Counted from the first letter of the stretch, positions 16,820 through 23,650 are shown. The stretch is 23,650 bases of DNA from an uncultured Salinimicrobium sp. (GCA_946887025.1 CAMPJY010000019.1:1-23650), one strand, 5' to 3'. Made by a program: numbers and translations. The notes: generated from the letters alone by a model not told the origin.

Positions 16820-16826
16820 CTGCCTT

Positions 16827-18371
16827 ATGCAGAAAGAATTTTCCATACAGGTAACCCCTGAAACTGCGGGCAATAGCCTTGCCTTAAAACATTTTCTGGC
16901 GAAACATACCGGAATATCCTTTCAGGAGATCCGCCATGTGGAAATTCTGAAACGAAGCATAGATGCGCGCCAGCGGGCGGTGAAGGTGAACCTGAAAGTT
17001 TTGTTGTTTGTACAGGAGGATTATGAGGAGCTACCCGTAAATCCGCCGGAATATCCCAATGTGGAAAATGCCGAAGAGATTATTATCATCGGAGCCGGAC
17101 CTGCGGGTTTATTTGCTGCCCTCCGCTGTATAGAGCTCGGAAAAAGACCTATCGTTATTGAAAGGGGTAAAGATGTCAGAGCCAGGAGAAGGGATCTTAA
17201 AAAGCTTAATATCGAGCACCTGGTGAACGAGGACTCCAATTATTGTTTTGGGGAAGGCGGGGCAGGGACTTATTCTGACGGGAAACTGTATACCCGAAGC
17301 AAGAAAAGGGGGGATGTCATGAGGATCCTGGAACTTTTTGTCGCTTTTGGGGCTACCAAACAGATCCTGGTGGAGGCGCATCCTCATATCGGGACCAATA
17401 AACTCCCCAAGATCATCCAGGATATGACGCAGAGGATCATTCTGCATGGGGGACAGGTGCTGTTCGATTCCCGGGTTGTCGATCTGCATATTAAAGACAA
17501 TGAAATCACGGGGGTGCAGCTGAAAAATGGCACCTCCATAGCCTCCCGAAAAGTGATTCTCGCCACGGGACATTCAGCCAGGGATATTTTCGAGCTGCTT
17601 CACAGAAAGGAAATTGCTATTGAAGCCAAGCCTTTTGCGCTTGGGGTAAGGGTGGAGCATCCGCAGTCGCTGATAGATAAGATCCAATACCACACGGAGG
17701 ATCGGGGGGAATTTTTACCCCCTTCGGCATACAGCATAGTGAAACAGGTGGAGGGGAGAGGGGTATATTCCTTCTGTATGTGTCCCGGCGGGATCATTGC
17801 GCCCTGCGCCACCTCCACGGGAGAGGTCGTGACCAACGGCTGGTCCCCCAGCAAAAGGGATCAGCCAACGGCGAATTCGGGGATTGTAGTGGAAGTGCGG
17901 CCTGAGAACTTCGCAAAATTCGGGAATTCTCCTCTTGCAGCCATGTATTTTCAGCAGGAGGTGGAAAAGAAGGCCTGGCTGGCGGGGGGAAGGTCACAAA
18001 CCGCTCCCGCCCAGCGGCTGGTGGATTTCAGTAACGGAAAGATCTCAGCTGATCTTCCAATCACTTCTTATAAACCGGGAATCACTTCGGTGGAATTGGG
18101 AGAGGTGCTTCCAGATTTCATCCACAAGACGCTGCAGAAAGGATTTCAGGAGTTCGGGAAATCCATGCGAGGCTATTATACCAATGAGGCGGTAGTTCAC
18201 GCCACCGAATCCAGAACCTCTTCTCCCGTCAGGATCCCCCGCGACCGCGACAGCTTTGAACACATCCAGATCAAAGGACTGTATCCCTGTGGCGAAGGCG
18301 CAGGCTATGCAGGAGGCATCGTCTCCGCTGCCATCGATGGAGAACGCTGTGCCGAAAAAGCAGTCCAGTAA
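16827..18371 (+). CDS. FAD-dependent dehydrogenase, COG2509-like
   Basis: A cytoplasmic flavoprotein of 514 residues. An N-terminal domain of about 75 residues precedes the dinucleotide-binding fold IIIIGAGPAGLFAA (GxGxxG at 89-94). The segment FGEGGAGTYSDGKLYTR and the C-terminal PCGEGAGYAGGIVSAAIDG are characteristic of the uncharacterised FAD-dependent dehydrogenase family (COG2509). CMCPGG and PCATS are cysteine-containing segments in the central part. The reaction is not known. The start at 16827 is chosen because the promoter elements at 16791-16819 lie upstream of it. It appears to be a single-gene unit; a G/C-rich hairpin follows the stop at once. Confidence 0.92.
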   Translation: MQKEFSIQVTPETAGNSLALKHFLAKHTGISFQEIRHVEILKRSIDARQRAVKVNLKVLLFVQEDYEELPVNPPEYPNVENAEEIIIIGAGPAGLFAALRCIELGKRPIVIERGKDVRARRRDLKKLNIEHLVNEDSNYCFGEGGAGTYSDGKLYTRSKKRGDVMRILELFVAFGATKQILVEAHPHIGTNKLPKIIQDMTQRIILHGGQVLFDSRVVDLHIKDNEITGVQLKNGTSIASRKVILATGHSARDIFELLHRKEIAIEAKPFALGVRVEHPQSLIDKIQYHTEDRGEFLPPSAYSIVKQVEGRGVYSFCMCPGGIIAPCATSTGEVVTNGWSPSKRDQPTANSGIVVEVRPENFAKFGNSPLAAMYFQQEVEKKAWLAGGRSQTAPAQRLVDFSNGKISADLPITSYKPGITSVELGEVLPDFIHKTLQKGFQEFGKSMRGYYTNEAVVHATESRTSSPVRIPRDRDSFEHIQIKGLYPCGEGAGYAGGIVSAAIDGERCAEKAVQ

Positions 18372-18389
18372 GGGCAGCTGCGGCTGCCC
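18372..18389. other. G/C-rich hairpin between convergent genes
   Basis: GGGCAGC (18372-18378) pairs perfectly with GCTGCCC (18383-18389) around TGCG. The sequence then continues with two more TCGGCTGC-like units up to about 18407. There is no T-run. It fills the 48-nt gap between the FAD-dependent dehydrogenase and the end of the minus-strand gene at 18420, so it could act as a transcript end for either. Confidence 0.5.
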
Positions 18390-18419
18390 CTCGGCTGCTC
18401 GGCTGCCTCCCCACACCCA

Positions 18420-19166
18420 TCACTCAAACCTTCCCAAATACGCATCCTCATAAGATGACCATATCTCATACATCGGCTCCCCCTTCGAACTTTTCCCGCT
18501 GTGGTGCCATTCCCCCTCTTTAACCTCGTAATCGAATTCCAGGCTGGCGCCCACGCGGCTGTCATCCCTGGAGAAGAACTCGATGTTCTCGACATATTTC
18601 CCATCTTCCGCAGTGTAGGTGCCTCCCCCGGTACCACTGAATTCCTTGGTCTCCGAATTAAAAGCCACCCACTGAAATCTTCCCCCGCCAAGGATCTTGA
18701 TGGTGCGCCGATCTCCCGGAGTCATCCGATTCAGCTCCCCATCGCGCTTTCTTCCTGTGATCACCCAGTTTCCCGTTAGGGCGTCCTCTCGATCCGAAAT
18801 CCGATGCCATACCTGTGGTTGATTGTCGGAAGATAAGAGGGTGAGGGTATCCCCCTCCACACTGAGGCTGTAGGTCTTGTCGGTTCCCACCAGATCCGGA
18901 TTTCCCGTGTGAAAGTCAAAGGACTCCGTGTAACTGGTTTCCACCAGGGGATTGCTGGAGAATTGCCCGCCCCCGGCTTCCAGGAATTTGTTGGTGCCCT
19001 TTTCCTTTGCACCATAGGAAAAATAACCATCCTGATAGATCTTGATGACTTCCCTGTCGGTGACCTTCACTCCGTTTTCGGATTCCAGTTTCCAGGCGCC
19101 TTCCAGTTCCTGGGCTGTGCTGCTGATGCTAAAAAGCAGACTTAGCAGTATAAATATGGATTTCAT
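18420..19166 (-). CDS. Exported protein with two lipocalin-like repeats (DUF4488-like)
   Basis: A 248-residue protein with a Sec signal (cleavage near SSTAQ, residue 19). The remainder is two related halves. One begins LEGAWKLESENG, with IKIYQDGYFSYGA, GGGQFSS and YTESFDFHTGNPDLVG. The other begins LTGNWVITGRKRDG, with IKILGGGRFQWVA, GGGTYTA and YVENIEFFSRDDSRVG. This spacing is that of calycin/lipocalin-like beta-barrels such as DUF4488, though I hold the family name loosely. The function is unknown. It is a single gene on the minus strand, with no good promoter found upstream. Confidence 0.75.
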   Translation of the reverse strand: MKSIFILLSLLFSISSTAQELEGAWKLESENGVKVTDREVIKIYQDGYFSYGAKEKGTNKFLEAGGGQFSSNPLVETSYTESFDFHTGNPDLVGTDKTYSLSVEGDTLTLLSSDNQPQVWHRISDREDALTGNWVITGRKRDGELNRMTPGDRRTIKILGGGRFQWVAFNSETKEFSGTGGGTYTAEDGKYVENIEFFSRDDSRVGASLEFDYEVKEGEWHHSGKSSKGEPMYEIWSSYEDAYLGRFE

Positions 19167-19198
19167 AAGCTATGGGTTTTCAGTTGATTAAATTTAGA

Positions 19199-19230
19199 CA
19201 AAAAAATAAGACCTTTTTTAGAGGTCTCAT
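19199..19230 (-). terminator. Terminator downstream of hflX (minus strand)
   Basis: On the minus strand AGACCT (19227-19222) pairs with AGGTCT (19214-19209) and is followed, after TA, by a run of seven T (plus-strand A-run at 19199-19205). It lies about 100 nt past the hflX stop, beyond a repeat. Confidence 0.7.
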
Positions 19231-19256
19231 TTTCTTTGAGGGTATATGGTTTTTCC

Positions 19257-19297
19257 CGCAGATAGCGCAGATTTTATAGCAGATTAGCGCAGAATTT
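19257..19297. repeat. Direct repeat of GCAGAT/AGCGCAGA units
   Basis: Two copies of about 20 nt lie in tandem. Both contain GCAGAT followed by AGCGCAGA and an A/T-rich tail (copies start near 19257 and 19278). They lie between hflX and its terminator. A further small direct repeat, CTTCGGA twice, follows at 19301-19314. The GCAGATTAGCGCAGA motif is, from memory, a frequent dispersed intergenic sequence in Bacteroidota genomes. Confidence 0.65.
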
Positions 19298-19325
19298 TTT
19301 CTTCGGACTTCGGACTCCAGTCTTC

Positions 19326-20549
19326 CTACTCCTCCTCGTCCTGGGAAACGTCGTAATCTGGATAAAGAAAGCTGTTATAAGGAAACCGGGTGATGTGAAT
19401 TTCCCGCACTTCTTCGTAGACCTTCTTCTTGAATTCCTCTAGGTTCTCCTTGTTGAGGGCCGAAATGAACAGCACATTCTCTCCCATTCTGTTCATCCAG
19501 GTGTTCTTCCATTCCTCCAGGGAATAATGCGAAGAGGTCCTTTCGGTCATCAGGTCGTCGGCCTCAATCTCCTCCGCTCTATAATTGTCTATTTTATTGA
19601 ACACCATCAGGGTAGGTTTGTTGGCGCTTTTAATTTCAGAAAGTATCAGGTTCACCGAAGAGATATGTTCCTCAAATGTCGGGTGCGAAATATCCACCAC
19701 GTGCAGCAGCAGGTCGGCTTCACGCACTTCATCGAGGGTGGATTTAAAGGACTCCACCAGCTGGGTGGGCAATTTCCTGATGAATCCAACCGTATCCGTT
19801 AGCAGGAAGGGCAAATTGCGTATCACGACCTTCCTCACGGTGGTATCCAGGGTCGCAAAGAGTTTATTCTCTGCAAAGACATTGCTCTTGCTGATGACGT
19901 TCATTAAGGTGGATTTCCCAACGTTGGTATATCCCACCAAAGCGACACGTACCAGCTGTCCCCGGTTTCCGCGCTGCACCTCCATCTGTCGGTCTATGGT
20001 TTCCAGTTTTTTCTTCAGAAGGGAAATCTTATCCCTTACAATCCGTCTATCCGTCTCGATCTCTGTTTCCCCCGGACCACGCATCCCGATCCCCCCACGC
20101 TGGCGTTCCAGGTGAGTCCACATTCCCGCCAGTCTCGGTAGCAGATACTGTAGCTGCGCCAGCTCCACCTGGGTGCGGGCGTAACTCGTCTGGGCACGTT
20201 GGGCGAAGATGTCGAGGATAAGGTTCGTACGGTCCAGGACCTTGCAGTCGATGATCCGCTGAATGTTTTTCTGCTGGGAAGGAGAAAGTTCATCATCAAA
20301 GATCACCGTGGAAATATCATTTGCCTCCACGAAAATCCGTACTTCCTCCATCTTTCCGGTTCCGATGAAGGTTTTTGGATTGGGAACCTCCAGTTTCTGA
20401 CTGAAGCGTTTCACCACCTCCCCACCTGCGGTGTAGGTGAGGAATTCCAATTCATCCAGGTATTCCTCCAGCTTTTCCTCATTCTGCTCGCGGGTCACAA
20501 TCCCCACCAATACTGCCTTCTCGTGTTGTAAATCGTTCTTTTCTAGCAT
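19326..20549 (-). CDS. hflX: Ribosome-associated GTPase HflX
   Basis: A translational GTPase that binds 50S and 70S particles and helps split or rescue ribosomes under stress. The N-terminal HflX domain spans about 1-195 and carries GGIGMRGPGETEIETDRR at 152-169. The G domain shows G1 GYTNVGKST (206-214), G3 DTVG (252-255), G4 NKID (318-321) and G5 SALN near the C-terminus. The 407 residues are close to the usual length. The start at 20549 is backed by a strong promoter at 20570-20598 that leaves a leader of about 15 nt. The protein ends in an acidic tail (SQDEEE). It is a separate unit from the Suf-linked genes upstream. Assignment is very secure. Confidence 0.97.
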   Translation of the reverse strand: MLEKNDLQHEKAVLVGIVTREQNEEKLEEYLDELEFLTYTAGGEVVKRFSQKLEVPNPKTFIGTGKMEEVRIFVEANDISTVIFDDELSPSQQKNIQRIIDCKVLDRTNLILDIFAQRAQTSYARTQVELAQLQYLLPRLAGMWTHLERQRGGIGMRGPGETEIETDRRIVRDKISLLKKKLETIDRQMEVQRGNRGQLVRVALVGYTNVGKSTLMNVISKSNVFAENKLFATLDTTVRKVVIRNLPFLLTDTVGFIRKLPTQLVESFKSTLDEVREADLLLHVVDISHPTFEEHISSVNLILSEIKSANKPTLMVFNKIDNYRAEEIEADDLMTERTSSHYSLEEWKNTWMNRMGENVLFISALNKENLEEFKKKVYEEVREIHITRFPYNSFLYPDYDVSQDEEE

Positions 20550-20569
20550 AGAATTTTTTGGTCTTATTA

Positions 20570-20598
20570 CAAAGGTATGTAAAAAGGGAAAGTGGCAA
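20570..20598 (-). promoter_or_regulatory. Promoter of hflX
   Basis: On the minus strand a perfect TACCTTTG (20577 down to 20570) is preceded 18 nt upstream by TTG (20598 down to 20596). Spacing and sequence are the same as at the promoter of the FAD-dependent dehydrogenase, and the start codon follows about 20 nt downstream. Confidence 0.8.
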
Positions 20599-20653
20599 AG
20601 ATTTTAAGCGTTAAGGCTTCTTAATTCGGAATGTTTAACTTAAAGAGTGGCAG

Positions 20654-20690
20654 ATTTTCAGGAAGGTAATAAGAAAGCTTCCATGAAAAT
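20654..20690 (-). terminator. Long hairpin after the DUF3078 gene, possible terminator
   Basis: Arms at 20654-20665 and 20678-20690 form a 12-bp stem with a single bulged base and a 12-nt loop. It lies 24 nt past the stop of the DUF3078 gene and upstream of the hflX promoter. That is the right place to end the Suf-linked transcript. There is no T-run, so termination is inferred from position and stem strength. Confidence 0.5.
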
Positions 20691-20713
20691 CCTGTTAAAC
20701 GTGGTCCTTGAAA

Positions 20714-21610
20714 TTAAATACCAATATTCAGTCCCAGCCCGAAGACTTCCCTTATCTGGAAAGCCCCAACCGCGTTATCATCATAAATAGCCTGGAAGAT
20801 CAGGTTGGCGGAAAGAAAACTGTTGATAGCCATGTCCAGGTTCATCAGGTAGTCAATATCGATATTACCCGGATTTTCTAGGTAATTGGAATACAGGCTG
20901 AGGGAGTTTTCCATGCTGACATTTTCCACCAGGGAAAATTTTGCATAAGCCCCCACAGAGGCTCCCAGTTCAAAACGAGAAGATTCCCCCTTATCCACCC
21001 CGTAATAGGCGCCGTCGGAGTAACCGGGCTGACTGGTGAAATAAGAGTCCACGAAGATAAAACGTGCGGTAGCCGGGGCAATGTTTACGTGGAAATTCTC
21101 ATTCTTCTTCCACATCATCCCCGGCCCGAATTGCAGATAGGCTGGCGAAAGGAAATTGGTAGTTTCTGTGCGCAGCACCTCCCCGGTTTCGGCGTCTTCG
21201 CTGTATTCGTAGCCTTTGCTGAACTGGGTCCTGAAATTGGTGAAGAAGGAATAATACCATTCAGAATCCTCAAGCTGCTTCCCGGCAATCGAATTGAACT
21301 CCAGCCTGTCGCTGGTCTTCCTTGTATAATCGTCGTCCTCCAGTTTTGTCAGCCCATAATTCGCCAGGATTTTGTTATCCCAGGTAAAACTGCCGCTGCG
21401 ATAGTTGAAGTTGTAGTCTAGTGAAAGGTTCCCTGCAATACTCGACGTTCCTCCTCCGGTCCACTCTTCATTGAAGGCAGTCTGGTTGAACAGCAGCTGG
21501 ATCTTCCCTTCGTTACTCCATCCATCCGGCGGTGGGGGAGTGCTGTCTTCCTGTGCTGTGAGATTTAATGACAATAGAATACCGATGAGGAAGCTGAAAT
21601 TTTTGATCAT
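20714..21610 (-). CDS. DUF3078 family exported protein, probable outer-membrane beta-barrel
   Basis: A 298-residue protein with a Sec signal (cleavage near NLTAQ, residue 20), then a PPPP linker and DGWSNEGKIQLLFNQTAFNEEWTGGG, which is the characteristic opening of DUF3078. The rest is alternating strands rich in aromatic residues, as in outer-membrane barrels. The function is unknown. It lies 41 nt after the DUF2480 gene at the end of the Suf-linked run. A related arrangement beside suf genes in other Flavobacteriia is something I recall but cannot check. A hairpin follows at 20654-20690. Confidence 0.85.
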   Translation of the reverse strand: MIKNFSFLIGILLSLNLTAQEDSTPPPPDGWSNEGKIQLLFNQTAFNEEWTGGGTSSIAGNLSLDYNFNYRSGSFTWDNKILANYGLTKLEDDDYTRKTSDRLEFNSIAGKQLEDSEWYYSFFTNFRTQFSKGYEYSEDAETGEVLRTETTNFLSPAYLQFGPGMMWKKNENFHVNIAPATARFIFVDSYFTSQPGYSDGAYYGVDKGESSRFELGASVGAYAKFSLVENVSMENSLSLYSNYLENPGNIDIDYLMNLDMAINSFLSANLIFQAIYDDNAVGAFQIREVFGLGLNIGI

Positions 21611-21651
21611 TGGGGTTAGATTCGGGTGATACTAATCAGAATGGGAAGTTG

Positions 21652-22161
21652 TTATTTGGGCTTTTTGTACAAAGGGACTGAAGAACAGGCCTCCCCATAC
21701 ATGATGCTTCTGGCCACGGGTTGCAGCCTCTGGATCAGCTGAATGTAGGCGTTCTGGGGAACGGGTTTTCGGGAGCAGCCCTTTACGATAACCGGCTTGT
21801 CCTGATATTCCGAAACATCCAGCCCCTGGATCAGCTCACTGTACAGGATGCTTTCCAAAGTGTCCAGATCGCCTACCACCACTTTTTTAGCGTAGGGGGA
21901 AAGATAGGTGGTCAGTAACATATATGCCCATCCCGGGATCACTGCATCGGTGGAACAAGTGAGGGCTACGTAAGCATCTTTATAGATGGACCAGTCAAAT
22001 TCTTTTGCACTCTCCCGGAAATCCTTTTCCCGCAGCACAAAGCCTTCCAGCAACCAGTCTTTGATATCAAAAAGTACCCGTTCCCCTTTAGGGTAAAAAT
22101 CCTCAAGGTCAAAAGTGACAAGCTTGCTGTTGGCGACGCGGTTTACGATTTCAGTAGACAT
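21652..22161 (-). CDS. DUF2480 family protein with three cysteines
   Basis: A 169-residue cytoplasmic protein. The segments DWLLEGFVLREKDFR, VIPGWAYMLL, KGCSRKPVPQNAYIQLI and SIMYGEACSSVPLYK are the recognisable core of DUF2480. Its only cysteines are Cys69, Cys129 and Cys159, each in a segment that looks conserved. That raises the possibility of metal or Fe-S binding. It sits downstream of sufE and the MIP18/SufT-like gene but is separated from them by a 187-nt repeat-bearing gap. A part in Fe-S cluster assembly is inference from position and cysteine content; no reaction is established to my knowledge. Confidence 0.88.
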   Translation of the reverse strand: MSTEIVNRVANSKLVTFDLEDFYPKGERVLFDIKDWLLEGFVLREKDFRESAKEFDWSIYKDAYVALTCSTDAVIPGWAYMLLTTYLSPYAKKVVVGDLDTLESILYSELIQGLDVSEYQDKPVIVKGCSRKPVPQNAYIQLIQRLQPVARSIMYGEACSSVPLYKKPK

Positions 22162-22184
22162 GGGAGAGGGTTTAAAGATTTAAT

Positions 22185-22328
22185 GATTGAAAGATTGAAA
22201 GAGCTAAAGATAGGATTTACCAAGGAATTTGTGAAACCACTCAGACGCAGAACGCGATAAATCGCGACCCTACATTTTCAAATTTCCAAATCCCCAAATT
22301 TTCAAATTAAATTTTCAATCTTTCAATC
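22185..22328. repeat. MITE-like element with 16-bp inverted ends and internal palindrome
   Basis: GATTGAAAGATTGAAA (22185-22200) is the exact reverse complement of the sequence at 22313-22328. Between them lies a palindrome, CGCGAT-AA-ATCGCG (22253-22266), followed by A/T-rich CAAATT repeats (about 22277-22312). The right end continues as a repeat to 22344 nearly identical to the array at 10596. The element fills most of the gap between the DUF2480 and MIP18/SufT-like genes. No protein is encoded. Mobile ancestry is inferred from structure only. Confidence 0.65.
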
Positions 22329-22348
22329 CTTGAATCTTTCAATTCCTT

Positions 22349-22672
22349 TTACAGCATTCCAAGTTCCAGCTTCGCCTCCTCGCTCATCAGCTCCTGAGTC
22401 CATGGTGGATCGAAGGTGATCTCGACTTCGCAATCAGATACCTCGTCCATGGATCTTATCTTTTCCTCCACTTCCTGCGGAAGGGATTCGGCTACGGGGC
22501 AGTTGGGAGTTGTAAGCGTCATCAGGACCTTTACTTCGTCCTCGGCGTTCACCATGACGTCGTAAATAAGTCCCAGTTCATATATATCCACAGGAATTTC
22601 CGGATCGTAGATGGTTTTGAGGACCCTCACGATCTTTTCTCCCAGAATTTCAGAGTTTTCTGCGTGTTCCAT
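22349..22672 (-). CDS. MIP18/DUF59 family Fe-S assembly protein (SufT-like)
   Basis: A 107-residue cytoplasmic protein thought to help Fe-S cluster maturation or delivery. The DUF59 hallmarks are present: DPEIPVDIYELGLIYDV (Asp23-Pro24-Glu25) and TTPNCPVAESLP with Cys58, the family's functional cysteine. A further Cys81 is present. Family length is normal. It starts 2 nt after the sufE stop, so the two are almost certainly translationally linked. The repeat element at 22185-22346 begins directly after its stop. I leave the gene symbol empty because sufT is used for a longer fusion in other bacteria. Confidence 0.93.
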   Translation of the reverse strand: MEHAENSEILGEKIVRVLKTIYDPEIPVDIYELGLIYDVMVNAEDEVKVLMTLTTPNCPVAESLPQEVEEKIRSMDEVSDCEVEITFDPPWTQELMSEEAKLELGML

Positions 22673-22674
22673 TG

Positions 22675-23100
22675 TTAATTGAGTTGTGTTTGATATGCCA
22701 CCGCATACATTTTTAGTTGTTTTATCATGCTCACCAATCCGTTTGCACGGGTAGGGGACAGATGTTCCTTCAGCCCGATCTCGTCGATGAATCCGGTGTC
22801 GGCATCGATGATGTCTTTAGGATGCTGATTGGAAAAAGCCCTCACCAGGATGGCTATGATGCCCTTGGTGATAATGGCGTCGCTGTCGGCCGTGAAGATG
22901 AGTTTTTCATCCTCCATTTCGGCGTGTACCCATACCTTGCTCTGGCAGCCTTTGATGAGGTTGTCGTCTGTTTTATATTTTTCATCGATAAGGGGAAGGG
23001 ATTTCCCCAGCTCTATCATGTATTCATAGCGCTGCATCCAGTCTTCGTACATGGCGAATTCGTCGATGATCTCTTCCTGTATCTCTTTTATGCTGCTCAT
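22675..23100 (-). CDS. sufE: Cysteine desulfuration protein SufE
   Basis: Accepts persulfide sulfur from SufS and passes it to the SufBCD scaffold during Fe-S cluster assembly. The acceptor is Cys52 in LIKGCQSKVWV, equivalent to Cys51 of the Escherichia coli protein. GIIAILVRAFSNQ and LSPTRANGLVSM are other family segments. The 141 residues are typical. It lies 2 nt downstream of the META lipoprotein gene and 2 nt upstream of the MIP18/SufT-like gene, inside a tight minus-strand operon that starts beyond the window with sufS. Confidence 0.96.
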   Translation of the reverse strand: MSSIKEIQEEIIDEFAMYEDWMQRYEYMIELGKSLPLIDEKYKTDDNLIKGCQSKVWVHAEMEDEKLIFTADSDAIITKGIIAILVRAFSNQHPKDIIDADTGFIDEIGLKEHLSPTRANGLVSMIKQLKMYAVAYQTQLN

Positions 23101-23102
23101 TC

Positions 23103-23498
23103 TTATATTTTTGTCAGGGTGAAAAGCTTTTGATTATCTGTCGAAGATAATACCAGTTCATTTCCCTTCTTTTCTACTCTGGCTACGTCCTCCAGACTGC
23201 TGATGATCTTCTGTTCCATTTCCATTTTCCCTTCGCAATACATGCGGGTGCTCATGGCACGGCCTACGGAAAGCACGTTGTTTTCCTGGGTGTATTTTGC
23301 TGAAAATCCGTTGCAGCCGGTTTCCCCGGTTACCCTATGTTCAGCTGGAGTGAAAGTGAAACTGTAATCCTGGGCAGAAAGGTCTTCCCCCTGAATGCTC
23401 AGAAGTTTGTATTCCCCGTTAAGGTCGACTACAACTTCCTTGCTGCTTCCGCAGGAAAACAAGATTAAGGCCAGGCAAACAAAAAAGACATTTTTCAT
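23103..23498 (-). CDS. META-domain (HslJ-like) lipoprotein
   Basis: A 131-residue lipoprotein with signal ending LFSC (Cys16). The META domain covers about 25-131: LNGEYKLLSIQG opens it, then GETGCNGFSAKY (Cys62) and STRMYCEG (Cys88), the usual positions of the domain's cysteine pair. HslJ of E. coli is linked to heat and novobiocin tolerance; the role here is unknown. The gene is lodged between sufS and sufE, 11 nt after the first and 2 nt before the second, so it must be expressed with the Suf genes even though its product is exported. Confidence 0.9.
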   Translation of the reverse strand: MKNVFFVCLALILFSCGSSKEVVVDLNGEYKLLSIQGEDLSAQDYSFTFTPAEHRVTGETGCNGFSAKYTQENNVLSVGRAMSTRMYCEGKMEMEQKIISSLEDVARVEKKGNELVLSSTDNQKLFTLTKI

Positions 23499-23509
23499 GA
23501 TCTGTTGGT

Positions 23510-23650
23510 TTAGGTTAACATTATCTGGGCTCTTTTCACGGCAGCCACCAGTGCGTCTATCTCCTCTTTTGTATTGTAAAATGAAAAAGAGGCCCTCACG
23601 GTTCCGGGGATCCCGAAGAAATCCATGATGGGCTGGGCGCAGTGGTGTCC
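23510..23650 (-). CDS. sufS: Cysteine desulfurase SufS, C-terminal fragment (cut by window edge)
   Basis: Only the last 46 residues are inside the window; the reading frame is open to the edge. It begins [20 protein letters not shown], where the Cys (codon 23639-23641) corresponds to the catalytic persulfide cysteine of SufS (RTGHHCAxP). The ending [19 protein letters not shown] is the normal C-terminus of the group II desulfurases. It removes sulfur from L-cysteine using PLP and hands it to SufE. The catalytic lysine and the rest of the fold lie outside the window. Confidence 0.94.
   Translation of the reverse strand, partial: GHHCAQPIMDFFGIPGTVRASFSFYNTKEEIDALVAAVKRAQIMLT

Noticed and set aside
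16791..16826. Longer N-terminus (12 extra residues from a TTG) for the FAD-dependent dehydrogenase
   Set aside because: The TTG is the -33 element of a strong promoter and the extension would not be transcribed.
18305..18691. Open frame of 128 codons on the minus strand overlapping the end of the FAD-dependent dehydrogenase gene
   Set aside because: It overlaps two better genes, and its low-complexity Arg/Gly-rich translation has no recognisable motif.
22185..22344. CRISPR array suggested by short repeats around 22185-22344 and 10596-10643
   Set aside because: Units are 8-16 bp with no unique spacers of constant length, and there are no cas genes in the window.

Overview
The window looks like chromosomal DNA of a marine-type member of the Flavobacteriaceae (Bacteroidota). 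The evidence is the TonB-dependent receptors with an N-terminal carboxypeptidase-regulatory-like domain, the abundance of lipoproteins, families largely confined to this phylum (DUF5689, DUF2480, DUF3078), and several promoters of the phylum-specific form TTG-N17..24-TAnnTTTG. A closer genus assignment is not possible from the sequence alone. All identifications rest on reading motifs; no database search was run.

Layout. 1-369: a cluster of palindromes and an otherwise featureless leader. 370-3249 (+): an M23 peptidase lipoprotein and pgi, followed by a terminator. 3438-8596 (+): a TonB-dependent receptor, a surface lipoprotein made of degenerate repeats, and a lipid-anchored endonuclease I with two Ig-like modules. 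8687-9595 (+): a small four-helix membrane protein and a DinB-fold protein. 9647-10528 (-): a sulfotransferase. 10627-11679 (-): a secreted endonuclease/exonuclease/phosphatase. 11795-16045 (+), divergent from that nuclease: a second TonB-dependent receptor and a DUF5689 lipoprotein. 16047-16574 (-): a small lipoprotein. 16827-18371 (+): an FAD-dependent dehydrogenase. 18420-19166 (-): a secreted two-repeat protein. 19326-20549 (-): hflX. 20714-23650 (-): the 3' part of a Suf operon, reading sufS (cut by the window edge), META-domain lipoprotein, sufE, a MIP18/SufT-like gene, DUF2480 and DUF3078.

The most interesting part is 3438-16045. Two receptor + lipoprotein pairs each lie beside an exported nuclease, and the two receptors share an unusual plug signature. 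I infer a surface system that cuts extracellular nucleic acid and imports the products, organised like a SusCD system but with nucleases in place of glycan hydrolases. This is an inference from neighbourhood, not proof. A second point of interest is the set of genes attached to the Suf operon: a DUF2480 protein with three cysteines and an outer-membrane-type DUF3078 protein. Several families of short intergenic repeats (near 1, 10596, 19257 and 22185) are also present, one of them supplying the stop codon of a gene.
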